Shown here piece after piece: positions 1 through 6,495 of a stretch of DNA of 54,254 nucleotides. The position numbers and the translations under genes were made by a program. The number at the start of each line of letters is the position of its first letter. Within the stretch, counting starts at the first letter, position 1. The stretch is taken from positions 1-54,254 of the forward strand of contig JAGARN010000008.1 in NCBI GenBank assembly GCA_017622235.1. Reading direction: 5' to 3'. The notes under the pieces were generated by a model. It made no database searches, was not told the DNA's origin, and saw only the letters and a list, made by a program, of their open reading frames with translations. The DNA comes from Spirochaetaceae bacterium. Its GTDB lineage: Bacteria; Spirochaetota; Spirochaetia; Treponematales; Treponemataceae.

Positions 1-28
1 GTTTGTATAAAACAAAACGGTTGCTTTC

Positions 29-89
29 GGGAAAAATGCCAAGTCGCCACAAGAGCTAAAGCTCGAATGCGTCGATTGTCATTTTTCCC
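29..89. repeat. Long imperfect hairpin with perfect 10-bp ends
   Basis: The arms GGGAAAAATG (29-38) and CATTTTTCCC (80-89) are perfect reverse complements. Between them a small inner inverted repeat, GAGC-TAAA-GCTC, is flanked by ACAA and TTGT, so the 61 bases can fold as one interrupted stem. No T-run follows the right arm, so it is not a normal intrinsic terminator. It lies just upstream of the first GC-rich module and looks like part of the same structured patch. Function is unknown. Confidence 0.5.
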
Positions 90-108
90 TACGCACCCTC
101 TTTTTTAC

Positions 109-180
109 GCAAAGTTTTAGTTTTTCCCCGTAACCTCGCCGGCGGCGTGCTTGCGTTAAAAAAACACGTCTTTGTATAAA
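109..180. repeat. GC-rich repeat module, copy 1
   Basis: The core GTAACCTCGCCGGCGGCG (130-147) is preceded by TTTTTACGCAAAG and followed by TTGCGTTAAAA and TTTGTATAAA. The same ordered set of words recurs at 325-365, 1604-1671, 2210-2290 and 2433-2480. The first 16 bases of the window equal the module tail at 1655-1670, so another copy probably ends just left of the window. The GC-rich core stands out sharply from the AT-rich surroundings. Confidence 0.7.
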
Positions 181-184
181 AAAA

Positions 185-317
185 GCACGCAAGAGGAGAT
201 GCAAACAACCGAGGCGATCTGAGGGATGGCGAGGATTTTTGCGAAAGCAAAAACCGGAGTCCGAATACTTATTACCCTCAGTCTCGCCGAATTGTCTTGC
301 ATATCCTCTGAGAGTGC
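185..317. repeat. 133-bp self-folding repeat element, copy A
   Basis: This 133-base unit recurs at 2295-2427 with only two substitutions. Its ends are imperfect inverted repeats (185-225 against 275-317), and its centre has TTTTTGC-GAAA-GCAAAAA, a stem capped by a GAAA tetraloop. The whole unit can therefore fold nearly end to end as RNA or single-stranded DNA. It has no credible reading frame. It could be a REP/MITE-like mobile repeat, a recombination site or a structured RNA; the sequence does not decide. Confidence 0.8.
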
Positions 318-324
318 CTAGTTT

Positions 325-365
325 TTACGCAAAGTTGTAGTTTGCTCCGTAACCTCGCCGGCGTG
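325..365. repeat. GC-rich repeat module, copy 2 (short)
   Basis: TTTTTACGCAAAG leads into GTAACCTCGCCGGCGTG at 349-365, directly after 133-bp element copy A. The right half of the core is cut short compared with the other copies. After it, up to the riboswitch at about 460, the sequence is AT-rich with no gene. Confidence 0.65.
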
Positions 366-422
366 TTTGCGGAGGAAAAATAGAGGTTGTGTTAAAATTC
401 AGTTAAAAATTTATTATTTAGC

Positions 423-449
423 TTGATACTTTGTCTTGAACCTTATATT
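423..449 (+). promoter_or_regulatory. Possible promoter of the riboswitch transcript
   Basis: TTGATA (423-428) and TATATT (444-449) resemble -35 and -10 boxes. The spacer is only 15 bases, so the match is weak. Its position fits, since transcription would start just before the aptamer at about 460. Confidence 0.3.
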
Positions 450-459
450 TTAATGTGAA

Positions 460-615
460 ACAGGGGAGTAGCTGGCATGGGTTTTCATGTTCGTAGTGCC
501 GTCAGTACGATTTTAAAAATCCGGTTCTACGATTAAGTGGCGAGACTTGTCTGCAATTAAAATGCGGTCAAGTCATGTCTATGTAAAAATCATGCAGTTT
601 GACCACTTTTAATTG
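460..615 (+). promoter_or_regulatory. yybP-ykoY-type (Mn2+) riboswitch
   Basis: The signature GGGGAGTAGC (463-472), a CCGTCAGTACG loop (about 499-509) and the closing GAGACTTGTC (542-551) appear in the order and at roughly the spacing of the yybP-ykoY aptamer. Members of that family bind Mn2+ and control Mn2+ exporters and related transporters. ACAGG (460-464) can pair with CTTGT (546-550) as a short P1. It ends 25 bases before the exchanger gene's ATG. The identification rests on conserved loop words and layout, not on a covariance-model hit. Confidence 0.75.
544..615 (+). promoter_or_regulatory. Riboswitch expression platform with competing hairpins
   Basis: GACTTG (544-549), part of the aptamer-closing strand, can pair with CAAGTC (569-574). 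The segment 554-571 can instead pair with 599-615 in a stem of about 17 bp with one bulge. These pairings are mutually exclusive. TTTTTT (624-629) follows the long stem after 8 bases, and the Shine-Dalgarno GGAGG is at 630-634. Whether the switch acts on termination or on translation is not clear. Confidence 0.5.
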
Positions 616-640
616 CTTGTCAATTTTTTGGAGGACGAGT

Positions 641-1603
641 ATGGAAATGGTCATTCAGTTGTTGTTGTTAGTGCTAGGATTTGCCTTTTTGGTAAAGGGG
701 GCGGATTGGTTTGTTGATGGAGCAGCAGGTATAGCTACACGTTTTGGAATTCCTCAGTTAGTTATTGGGCTAACGATTGTTGCAATGGGGACTAGTGCTC
801 CAGAGGCTGCTGTGAGTATAACTGCTGCAATTAGTGGTAATGCAGAAATCACAATAGGTAATATTGTTGGTAGTAACATATTAAATATCCTAATTATTTT
901 AGGGCTTTCTGCATTGTTTTATCCCTTGTCAGTTGCTAAATCTACCTTATTTGTTGATATTCCTGTTACAATAGCTATAACAGTTTTGCTTTATGTGCTT
1001 GGATTAGATGGAACGATAAATATTGTTGACGGCGTAATAATGCTTGTTGTTTTTATATCTTATCTGGTATATTTATTTTTAACTGCAAAAAAAAGCAAGG
1101 TTTCAGTTGCGGAAACAATCAAAGATGGAAATTCCTGGGAGAACCAATCGGAAAAAAATCAATTATCTATTCCAAAATCATTAATTTATACAGGTGTTGG
1201 ACTTTTACTTGTGGTTGCAGGAAGTAAATTAGTCGTTGATTCCGCAAGTTTTATTGCTAGAGTTCTTGGACTTAGTGAAAGATTTATTGGGCTCACTATT
1301 GTTGCTTTGGGAACTTCGTTGCCAGAATTATTTACATCAGTATCTGCCGCTATAAAGAAAAATTCTGACATAGCGATAGGAAACATAGTTGGTAGTAATA
1401 TATTTAATATTCTGTTTGTCGTAGGTCTCTCTGGTGTGATTATTCCAGTGCCTTTTGCTCCACCATTCCGTTTTGACACATTGATATCAGGGCTTGCAGC
1501 ATTACTTTTGCTTTTGTTTTGTTTGCCCAAAAAAAAGCTTGGTCGTGTTGCGGGTGTGATATTGCTTTTATGTTACATAGCCTATTTTATTGCAATTTGG
1601 TAG
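641..1603 (+). CDS. CaCA-family sodium/calcium-type cation exchanger
   Basis: This 320-residue membrane protein belongs to the Ca2+/cation antiporter family (YrbG-like), which swaps Na+ or H+ for a divalent cation at the inner membrane. Both alpha repeats are present. One is near residues 43-77 with GTSAPE and GNIVGSN, and the second is near 220-260 with GTSLPE and GNIVGSN; about ten hydrophobic helices surround them. The start at 641 is chosen because GGAGG lies 6 bases upstream. An ATG at 599 lies inside the leader hairpin and has no Shine-Dalgarno site. The Mn2+-type riboswitch ahead of it suggests Mn2+ may be a substrate or signal; this is an inference, since the motifs alone fit Ca2+ as well. 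The gene stands alone between repeat modules. Confidence 0.9.
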   Translation: MEMVIQLLLLVLGFAFLVKGADWFVDGAAGIATRFGIPQLVIGLTIVAMGTSAPEAAVSITAAISGNAEITIGNIVGSNILNILIILGLSALFYPLSVAKSTLFVDIPVTIAITVLLYVLGLDGTINIVDGVIMLVVFISYLVYLFLTAKKSKVSVAETIKDGNSWENQSEKNQLSIPKSLIYTGVGLLLVVAGSKLVVDSASFIARVLGLSERFIGLTIVALGTSLPELFTSVSAAIKKNSDIAIGNIVGSNIFNILFVVGLSGVIIPVPFAPPFRFDTLISGLAALLLLLFCLPKKKLGRVAGVILLLCYIAYFIAIW

Positions 1604-1671
1604 TGTTGCTTTCTCCCGTAACCCCGCCGGCGGCGTCGTTGCGTTTAAAACATGGGTTTGTATAAAACAAA
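1604..1671. repeat. GC-rich repeat module, copy 3
   Basis: GTAACCCCGCCGGCGGCG (1618-1635) starts 14 bases after the exchanger stop codon. TTGCGTTTAAAACA and GTTTGTATAAAACAAA follow; the last 16 bases are identical to positions 1-16. The exchanger gene with its riboswitch is thus bracketed by module copies 2 and 3, like a cassette. Confidence 0.7.
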
Positions 1672-2035
1672 TAAAAGGCAACATGAGAAAGCAAAAAAGC
1701 GGAAACATAGAGTTTGTTTTTTAGTAAAGATTCAAAGCTCTCCCGTGGGAAAACTAAAAAAAGCTAGTCCTCGCTGCTGCGTGCGAATATGTTATGCACT
1801 TGCGACTGCGGAGACGCTTTTTTTATTTTTCCCACTCCGAGCTTTAATTATTTACTCTAAAGATATAATTTTTCGTCCCACTTTTTTTCTTTCCGATGCT
1901 TTCTGCGTGTTTTTTTTACAAACCACAGTCTTTTCCGCTACCATGCCGCCGTTGTGGCGTAGAAAACCAGAGGGTTGCATAAAAAAAAAGAAAGCCGCTA
2001 GGGGTGGAGTGGCTGCAAGCAGAATCTGAGCACCT
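1672..2035. other. Gene-poor stretch, no supported gene
   Basis: No credible gene is seen. The longest open frame (1652-2029) has a lysine-rich, low-complexity translation that begins inside the repeat module and has no ribosome binding site. Poly-T and poly-A runs dominate. Short GC-rich words are scattered through it but no full module copy is present. Confidence 0.5.
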
Positions 2036-2128
2036 GTCAGTAATTGGCTTCCCTACCAATTACTGACGGCGAGTTTTTGCCTTGCAAAAACATCGCACAC
2101 GTAAAAGTGGCTGCCCTCCATGGCAGCC
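2036..2128. repeat. Cluster of three perfect hairpins
   Basis: GTCAGTAATTGG (2036-2047) pairs perfectly with CCAATTACTGAC (2056-2067) around an 8-base loop. GTTTTTGC (2073-2080) pairs with GCAAAAAC (2084-2091), extended by GCGA and TCGC. GGCTGCC (2109-2115) pairs with GGCAGCC (2122-2128). Three stable stems within 93 bases in a non-coding stretch point to a structured RNA or recombination-type DNA element. None is followed by a T-run like a standard terminator. Confidence 0.65.
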
Positions 2129-2209
2129 GGCGGGAAATGCGGGGAAGGCAATTCCTTGGAGGGCTCAGCCTTCTGCTTGACAGACGGACACCCCGAAAGG
2201 CTTTATAGT

Positions 2210-2290
2210 TGTTTTACGAAAACCTGCGACTTTCCCCGTAACCTCGCCGGCGGTACGTTTGCGGTAAAAAAATAACTTTGCATAAACAAA
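2210..2290. repeat. GC-rich repeat module, copy 4
   Basis: The core GTAACCTCGCCGGCGG (2238-2253) is preceded by TTGTTTTACG and followed by TTTGCGGTAAAA and CTTTGCATAAA. It leads straight into 133-bp element copy B. The order module-then-element is the same as at 109-317, so the duplicated unit is larger than the 133 bp alone. Confidence 0.7.
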
Positions 2291-2294
2291 AAAA

Positions 2295-2427
2295 GCACGC
2301 AAGAGGAGATGCAAACAACCGAGGCGATCTGAGGGATGGCGAGGATTTTTGCGAAAGCAAAAACCGGAGTCCGAATACTTATTACCCTCAGTCTCGCCGA
2401 ATTGGCTTGCATCTCCTCTGAGAGTGC
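2295..2427. repeat. 133-bp self-folding repeat element, copy B
   Basis: It is identical to 185-317 except for T to G in the ATTGTC/ATTGGC word and A to C in the GCATATCC/GCATCTCC word. Copy B has the better-paired right arm, so copy A may be the one that drifted. Same orientation as copy A, 2.1 kb apart. The inverted-repeat ends and GAAA-capped central stem are intact. Confidence 0.8.
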
Positions 2428-2432
2428 GTGTG

Positions 2433-2480
2433 TTTTTACGCAAGCCTGTTGCTTTCTCCCGTAACCCCGCCGGCGGCGGG
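2433..2480. repeat. GC-rich repeat module, copy 5
   Basis: TTTTTACGCAA leads into GTAACCCCGCCGGCGGCG at 2461-2478, after element copy B. It is the last copy in this patch. Ordinary gene-dense sequence begins about 50 bases further on. Confidence 0.65.
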
Positions 2481-2529
2481 GTGTCGAATATGCTTTTTTT
2501 AGTTTTTTTTGATTTTCTCATTTTCTGAA

Positions 2530-2558
2530 TTGACAAGATAAACATTTACATAGAGAAT
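2530..2558 (+). promoter_or_regulatory. Promoter giving a leaderless transcript
   Basis: TTGACA (2530-2535), a 17-base spacer and GAGAAT (2553-2558) form a good sigma70-type promoter. The -10 ends 7 bases before the ATG at 2566, so transcription should start at or beside the start codon. No Shine-Dalgarno site is present. Confidence 0.65.
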
Positions 2559-2565
2559 ATGTATT

Positions 2566-5334
2566 ATGGATGAAACAGTATTGAGTAATGAAGTTGTATC
2601 GGAAAATGATTCCTTTGTTGAACAAGAAAATACTGATGATAATACTTCTGAAGTGCAAGTTCTTGAAAATAAAGTTGAAACAGAAAAGCCATTAGTTCTT
2701 CCCAAAAAGAAAAAGAAACCATTTTTTTTACGTTTTCTTTCAGGAATTTTTCTATTTATTTTAATTATTATTTTTTTACTTGTTGCTTGGTTTGCTTTTG
2801 CTACTTTTGAAAAAAAAGATCCTATTTCTGTTATTCCCACAGGGTATTCTTTGTATTTGCATACGGATGATCTTTGGGATGCAGTGAATCCTATAATTGA
2901 TTTACAAGCAGCGGATATTTTGCTTTCAGGTTCAGAGACTCAAGCTATAAGGTCTTTGTTAATGGAGATACGTTCTTCTTCTTTGCGTAGCAATAAATTC
3001 CTTGATATTGTTCTTTCAAGACAGGTTGATGCTACTCTCTATGGAACTGGGGAACTGTTTTTTGTAGCTGTTGACTTAAGTTTTATTTCTGGTATTACAC
3101 GATTAGCTCCTTTACTTGCTCCATTACTTAATATTGAAAATTTGACATATTATGAAACTAGTGATTGCAATTCTGTAGAAAATTTTTTCGAGTTCAAAAT
3201 AGACGATAACTATTATTTTATTAAACCATATCACAACATGATACTGGCTACAAATTCTTTTGAGATTTTAAAGCAGTCGCTAAGTTCTGATTATCGGGAA
3301 TTATATACAGATGAACAACTTGCTTTGATAGAGGAAAAATCATCTCATGCAATAAAAATACTTGTAGATGGATTAAGCCTTGTGGAATCCATGGGAATGG
3401 ATAAAACTGTTTCGGAACCTCTTCAGAGTTTATTGAAGAAAGATTCTTTCGGTTTGCTTTCTTTCGATATTTCAGATGCAGAGATAAAAATTAATTCACA
3501 ACTTCCTATTGATACATCATCTAATGAAGCTGTGGCAAAAATTACGAAGGGGAAACAAGCTGTTCCCGCTATAATTTCTAGGTTAGGAAATAGAGTTCAG
3601 TATTATACCGTTTTGAATGCAGGTTCATTGCAAGAGCTAAAAGATGCCCTTTTGCCAATGCTGCCGCCAGAAAAAAATGTACAAAAACTTTGGGAAGATG
3701 GGAACAAACTTTGTAAAACTCTTTTTAAACTTAGTTTAGAAGATTTACTCTTTTCTTGGACTGGAAAAGAATTTACTGCCTTTGGAATTGAAGGTTTAAA
3801 TAATCCTGTATTTGCACTGCAAGTTTCGGATGAGGTCGCTAGAGCTAAAGTATTTCAACAAGTGTTTGATTCTTTGTTGGTATCAAATGATTCTAGTTTA
3901 ATAGTAGATGGAGTTAGGTTACCAAGAATAAAGTTACCAGATTTCTTAAATGCAATGCTAGAAGTCTTTGGTATTTCAATTCCTTATCCATATTATATGT
4001 TGCAAGATGGATATATCTACTTTTCTTCTAGTCCTGAATGTCTTTCTGTTGTATACTCCTCTGCGAGAGAAGGTCTTAGACTTGTTTCTATGGAAAACTG
4101 GAAGCAATTAAGTTCGGTTGGCAACCATAAAACAACTATAGAACTATTTTATGATTTGGAACGAACAGTACCTTTCTTTTTGCGTGGAAATAATGTTTTT
4201 TCGCAAGTATTGCAGTTGTATTCAGTAGGATTATGCAACATTCTTTTTGAAGATGGAACTCTTAATTTTTCTTTACATTCTGTAGCACGGGAATCTGGTA
4301 GCTTGCGTATGCTTCCTGGTTTCCCGATACAGATGGAAAACAATGTGCAACCTGTTTTGTACAAGCAGCCGGGCAAGAATCCGAAGTATTTATTTTGGCA
4401 AGAAAAGGATAGTGTTCTAAGTTCCATAGAGTTAAGTTCCATGGAAATACGGCGGCTTGATTTTTCTGAAAAATGCTGGCTTGTTGCCGCACAAGAAAAA
4501 GATGATGGTTCTATTTGGGTTTGTACACAAGAGGGTACGGTTTATCTATTGGATGGCAAACTTCAATCTCTTGAAAAATTTCCTGTGTTTACAGGAAAGC
4601 GGGTTTCCGGAGAACCTGTTGCTTGTTCGCAGGGTATAATTTTTCCAGTAGAAACTGGTGGTCTTTGCTTAGTGTCATATTCTGGTGCTTTTGAAACAAT
4701 CTCTTTGCCAACAACAGCTGGAAAAATTGTTGCTCCTGTTGCTTTAGGTGAATATGTTGCACTTTACGAAAAAGCATTTTTAGGGCGAATTCATATTTTC
4801 AAAAACTCTGAGAATATTACTCAGCCAGAGCCACTTTCTGTAAGTGGTATAGGTTTTGGTAGCCCAGCTCTTCTTTTAAAGGACGATGTTTTATATGTGG
4901 CTTTTATTACACAAGCGGGTATGCTTTCTGTTTGGGCAAATGGTTTCCTTGTAGAAGAAATTAGCCAAAAACTTGATGGTGTTTTTTATCAAAATGTGGT
5001 AGCTACAGAGAATAGTTTTTATGCTCTTTCTGCAGACGCTACGGTGTATAAAATTGGTCTCGATGGTGAAGTTGTTAAAGTAAAAATTCCAGATTCTTCT
5101 ACTCGAAATGGTTATCTTAGAGTGATACGTCCTCAAGATAATGGTCCTGGAAATGTTTATGTTTCAGTGGATGGTAATTTAATTTACGGCTTTACAGAAT
5201 CTTTAGAGCTACTTTCTGGTTTCCCATTGGTAGGTTGGGGAATTCCAACTTTTGCAGATGCAAATGCAGATAAGATTGCTGATTGTTTTGTCTTTACGTT
5301 AGATAACAAACTTTCCGCATGGAATCTACGCTAA
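2566..5334 (+). CDS. Large membrane-anchored envelope protein, function unknown
   Basis: This 922-residue protein has an acidic N-terminal tail, a basic patch (residues 46-52, six lysines) and one strong membrane segment at about 53-81. The rest should lie outside the cytoplasm. The middle (about 90-600) resembles large unknown-function exported proteins of the DUF3352 type, though this is only an impression. The C-terminal third has short repeating strand-turn-strand units, such as VYLLDGKLQSLEKFP and LSGFPLVGWG, like a beta-propeller. It ends with a DANADKIAD loop reminiscent of FG-GAP/calcium loops. A lipoprotein gene follows 15 bases downstream and probably shares its transcript. No enzyme motif is recognised. 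Confidence 0.75.
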   Translation: MDETVLSNEVVSENDSFVEQENTDDNTSEVQVLENKVETEKPLVLPKKKKKPFFLRFLSGIFLFILIIIFLLVAWFAFATFEKKDPISVIPTGYSLYLHTDDLWDAVNPIIDLQAADILLSGSETQAIRSLLMEIRSSSLRSNKFLDIVLSRQVDATLYGTGELFFVAVDLSFISGITRLAPLLAPLLNIENLTYYETSDCNSVENFFEFKIDDNYYFIKPYHNMILATNSFEILKQSLSSDYRELYTDEQLALIEEKSSHAIKILVDGLSLVESMGMDKTVSEPLQSLLKKDSFGLLSFDISDAEIKINSQLPIDTSSNEAVAKITKGKQAVPAIISRLGNRVQYYTVLNAGSLQELKDALLPMLPPEKNVQKLWEDGNKLCKTLFKLSLEDLLFSWTGKEFTAFGIEGLNNPVFALQVSDEVARAKVFQQVFDSLLVSNDSSLIVDGVRLPRIKLPDFLNAMLEVFGISIPYPYYMLQDGYIYFSSSPECLSVVYSSAREGLRLVSMENWKQLSSVGNHKTTIELFYDLERTVPFFLRGNNVFSQVLQLYSVGLCNILFEDGTLNFSLHSVARESGSLRMLPGFPIQMENNVQPVLYKQPGKNPKYLFWQEKDSVLSSIELSSMEIRRLDFSEKCWLVAAQEKDDGSIWVCTQEGTVYLLDGKLQSLEKFPVFTGKRVSGEPVACSQGIIFPVETGGLCLVSYSGAFETISLPTTAGKIVAPVALGEYVALYEKAFLGRIHIFKNSENITQPEPLSVSGIGFGSPALLLKDDVLYVAFITQAGMLSVWANGFLVEEISQKLDGVFYQNVVATENSFYALSADATVYKIGLDGEVVKVKIPDSSTRNGYLRVIRPQDNGPGNVYVSVDGNLIYGFTESLELLSGFPLVGWGIPTFADANADKIADCFVFTLDNKLSAWNLR

Positions 5335-5349
5335 TTTTTGGGAGTTAAC

Positions 5350-6426
5350 ATGAAAAGATTATTAAGTTTTTTTGTATTTACATTTTGTATGTTGTTTTTG
5401 TTTTCTTGTGCATCATTACAAGAAGATATGATTCTTTCATCGGATTCATCTGTACAAGACGAAGAATTAAAAAATATAGAAAGTCTTCTTGTTCAGTTAG
5501 ATGTAAAAACTTTTGAAGGTCAGATTGTAAGCACAACGAAAGCTAAAGAGCTTGCACTTCAAGTTGAATCTTCTCTAGCAGATGTAGAGCTTAAAAACGC
5601 ACAAAAAGCAAGATTGTTAGCAATTTTAGGAAGGCTTTCTCTTTTGCAAGGAAAAAAAACTCATGCAAAAAGTTATTACGAAGAATCTATTTCCACTTAC
5701 AAGGGTGAGGTACAAGCTGTTGTTTTAGCTAACAGGTTAGGTCTTGTTGAATCAATTGATTCAGAGATTGCTTTGGCTTTTGCTCCAGAAGATAAGGCTT
5801 TACTTATTCTGGAAAAAGCTCTGCAATGCTATTCAAACAAAGAATATAGAGCTAGTGTAACTGCTTTTGATGAAGCATTTATTTCTTTGCCAAGTTATTA
5901 TAAAGAAACATACAAAACTTTAAGAGACCGTTCTTGGCAGTTACGAGGAATTGAATCAGTTTCTACAGATGAAGATGTTGCAGAGTTGGCTTTAGAAACG
6001 ACTATTACAGTGCCACAAATGCTTTTTTTGACACAGAATGCTTCATCTGAATTACTTCCATACACTGGTGGGAATATTTATTCACAAAGAGAGCTTTTTA
6101 ATTTGCTTTCAAGAGCAGGTCTTTTGACATCTGTTTCAGGGGAACAAATTCTAGCAGAAGAGTCTTTGGTTACAAGGATTATTGTTGCAAGATTTTTTTG
6201 GAATTTGCATTGCACAAAAAAGAATTTAAACCCAGGCATTTATTCTCAAGCCTTCGGTGGAACAAAAAATTCCCCTGTGCCTGATGTGCCTATTGATTCA
6301 AGTGATTTTGATGCCGTTTTAGGTTGTGTCGAAAATGAGCTTATGAATTTAACTGATGGAATAAATTTTGCCCCAGAAGAAACTGTTTCTGGTTTAGATT
6401 ATTTGGAGTTATTGAAAAAGCTTTAA
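5350..6426 (+). CDS. Lipoprotein with TPR-like helices
   Basis: This 358-residue predicted lipoprotein has a signal peptide ending in the lipobox LFSC at about residues 17-20, so it should be lipid-anchored. The mature part is rich in paired helices with alanine and leucine spacing (about 60-210), which looks like tetratricopeptide repeats. The start at 5350 is preferred because GGGAG lies 6 bases upstream; a TTG 12 bases earlier is unlikely. It follows the 922-residue envelope protein closely and probably works with it. Its specific role is not recognised. Confidence 0.8.
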   Translation: MKRLLSFFVFTFCMLFLFSCASLQEDMILSSDSSVQDEELKNIESLLVQLDVKTFEGQIVSTTKAKELALQVESSLADVELKNAQKARLLAILGRLSLLQGKKTHAKSYYEESISTYKGEVQAVVLANRLGLVESIDSEIALAFAPEDKALLILEKALQCYSNKEYRASVTAFDEAFISLPSYYKETYKTLRDRSWQLRGIESVSTDEDVAELALETTITVPQMLFLTQNASSELLPYTGGNIYSQRELFNLLSRAGLLTSVSGEQILAEESLVTRIIVARFFWNLHCTKKNLNPGIYSQAFGGTKNSPVPDVPIDSSDFDAVLGCVENELMNLTDGINFAPEETVSGLDYLELLKKL

Positions 6427-6459
6427 CTTATAGTTGGTGCAATATAGGGTAACTTGTGA

Positions 6460-6488
6460 TTGACAGGGTTTTTTTTCTATCATAGAAT
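6460..6488 (+). promoter_or_regulatory. Promoter giving a leaderless transcript
   Basis: TTGACA (6460-6465), a 17-base spacer and TAGAAT (6483-6488) form a near-consensus promoter. The -10 ends 7 bases before the ATG at 6496, and there is no Shine-Dalgarno site. Confidence 0.75.
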
Positions 6489-6495
6489 GTGATTT

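Noticed and set aside
599..640. Earlier ATG for the cation exchanger
   Set aside because: It lies in the riboswitch expression-platform hairpin and has no ribosome site, while 641 has GGAGG at good spacing.
1652..2029. Open frame of 125 codons between the exchanger and the repeats
   Set aside because: It starts inside a repeat module, has no ribosome binding site, and its translation is low-complexity with lysine runs and no recognisable fold.
1..2530. Insertion sequence or prophage remnant
   Set aside because: No transposase, integrase or phage gene and no target-site duplication is visible, although the repeats are compatible with a non-autonomous element.
2165..2545. Minus-strand open frame over 133-bp element copy B
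   Set aside because: It is read through a self-complementary repeat; both strands of such a repeat are open by chance, and no ribosome site is present.
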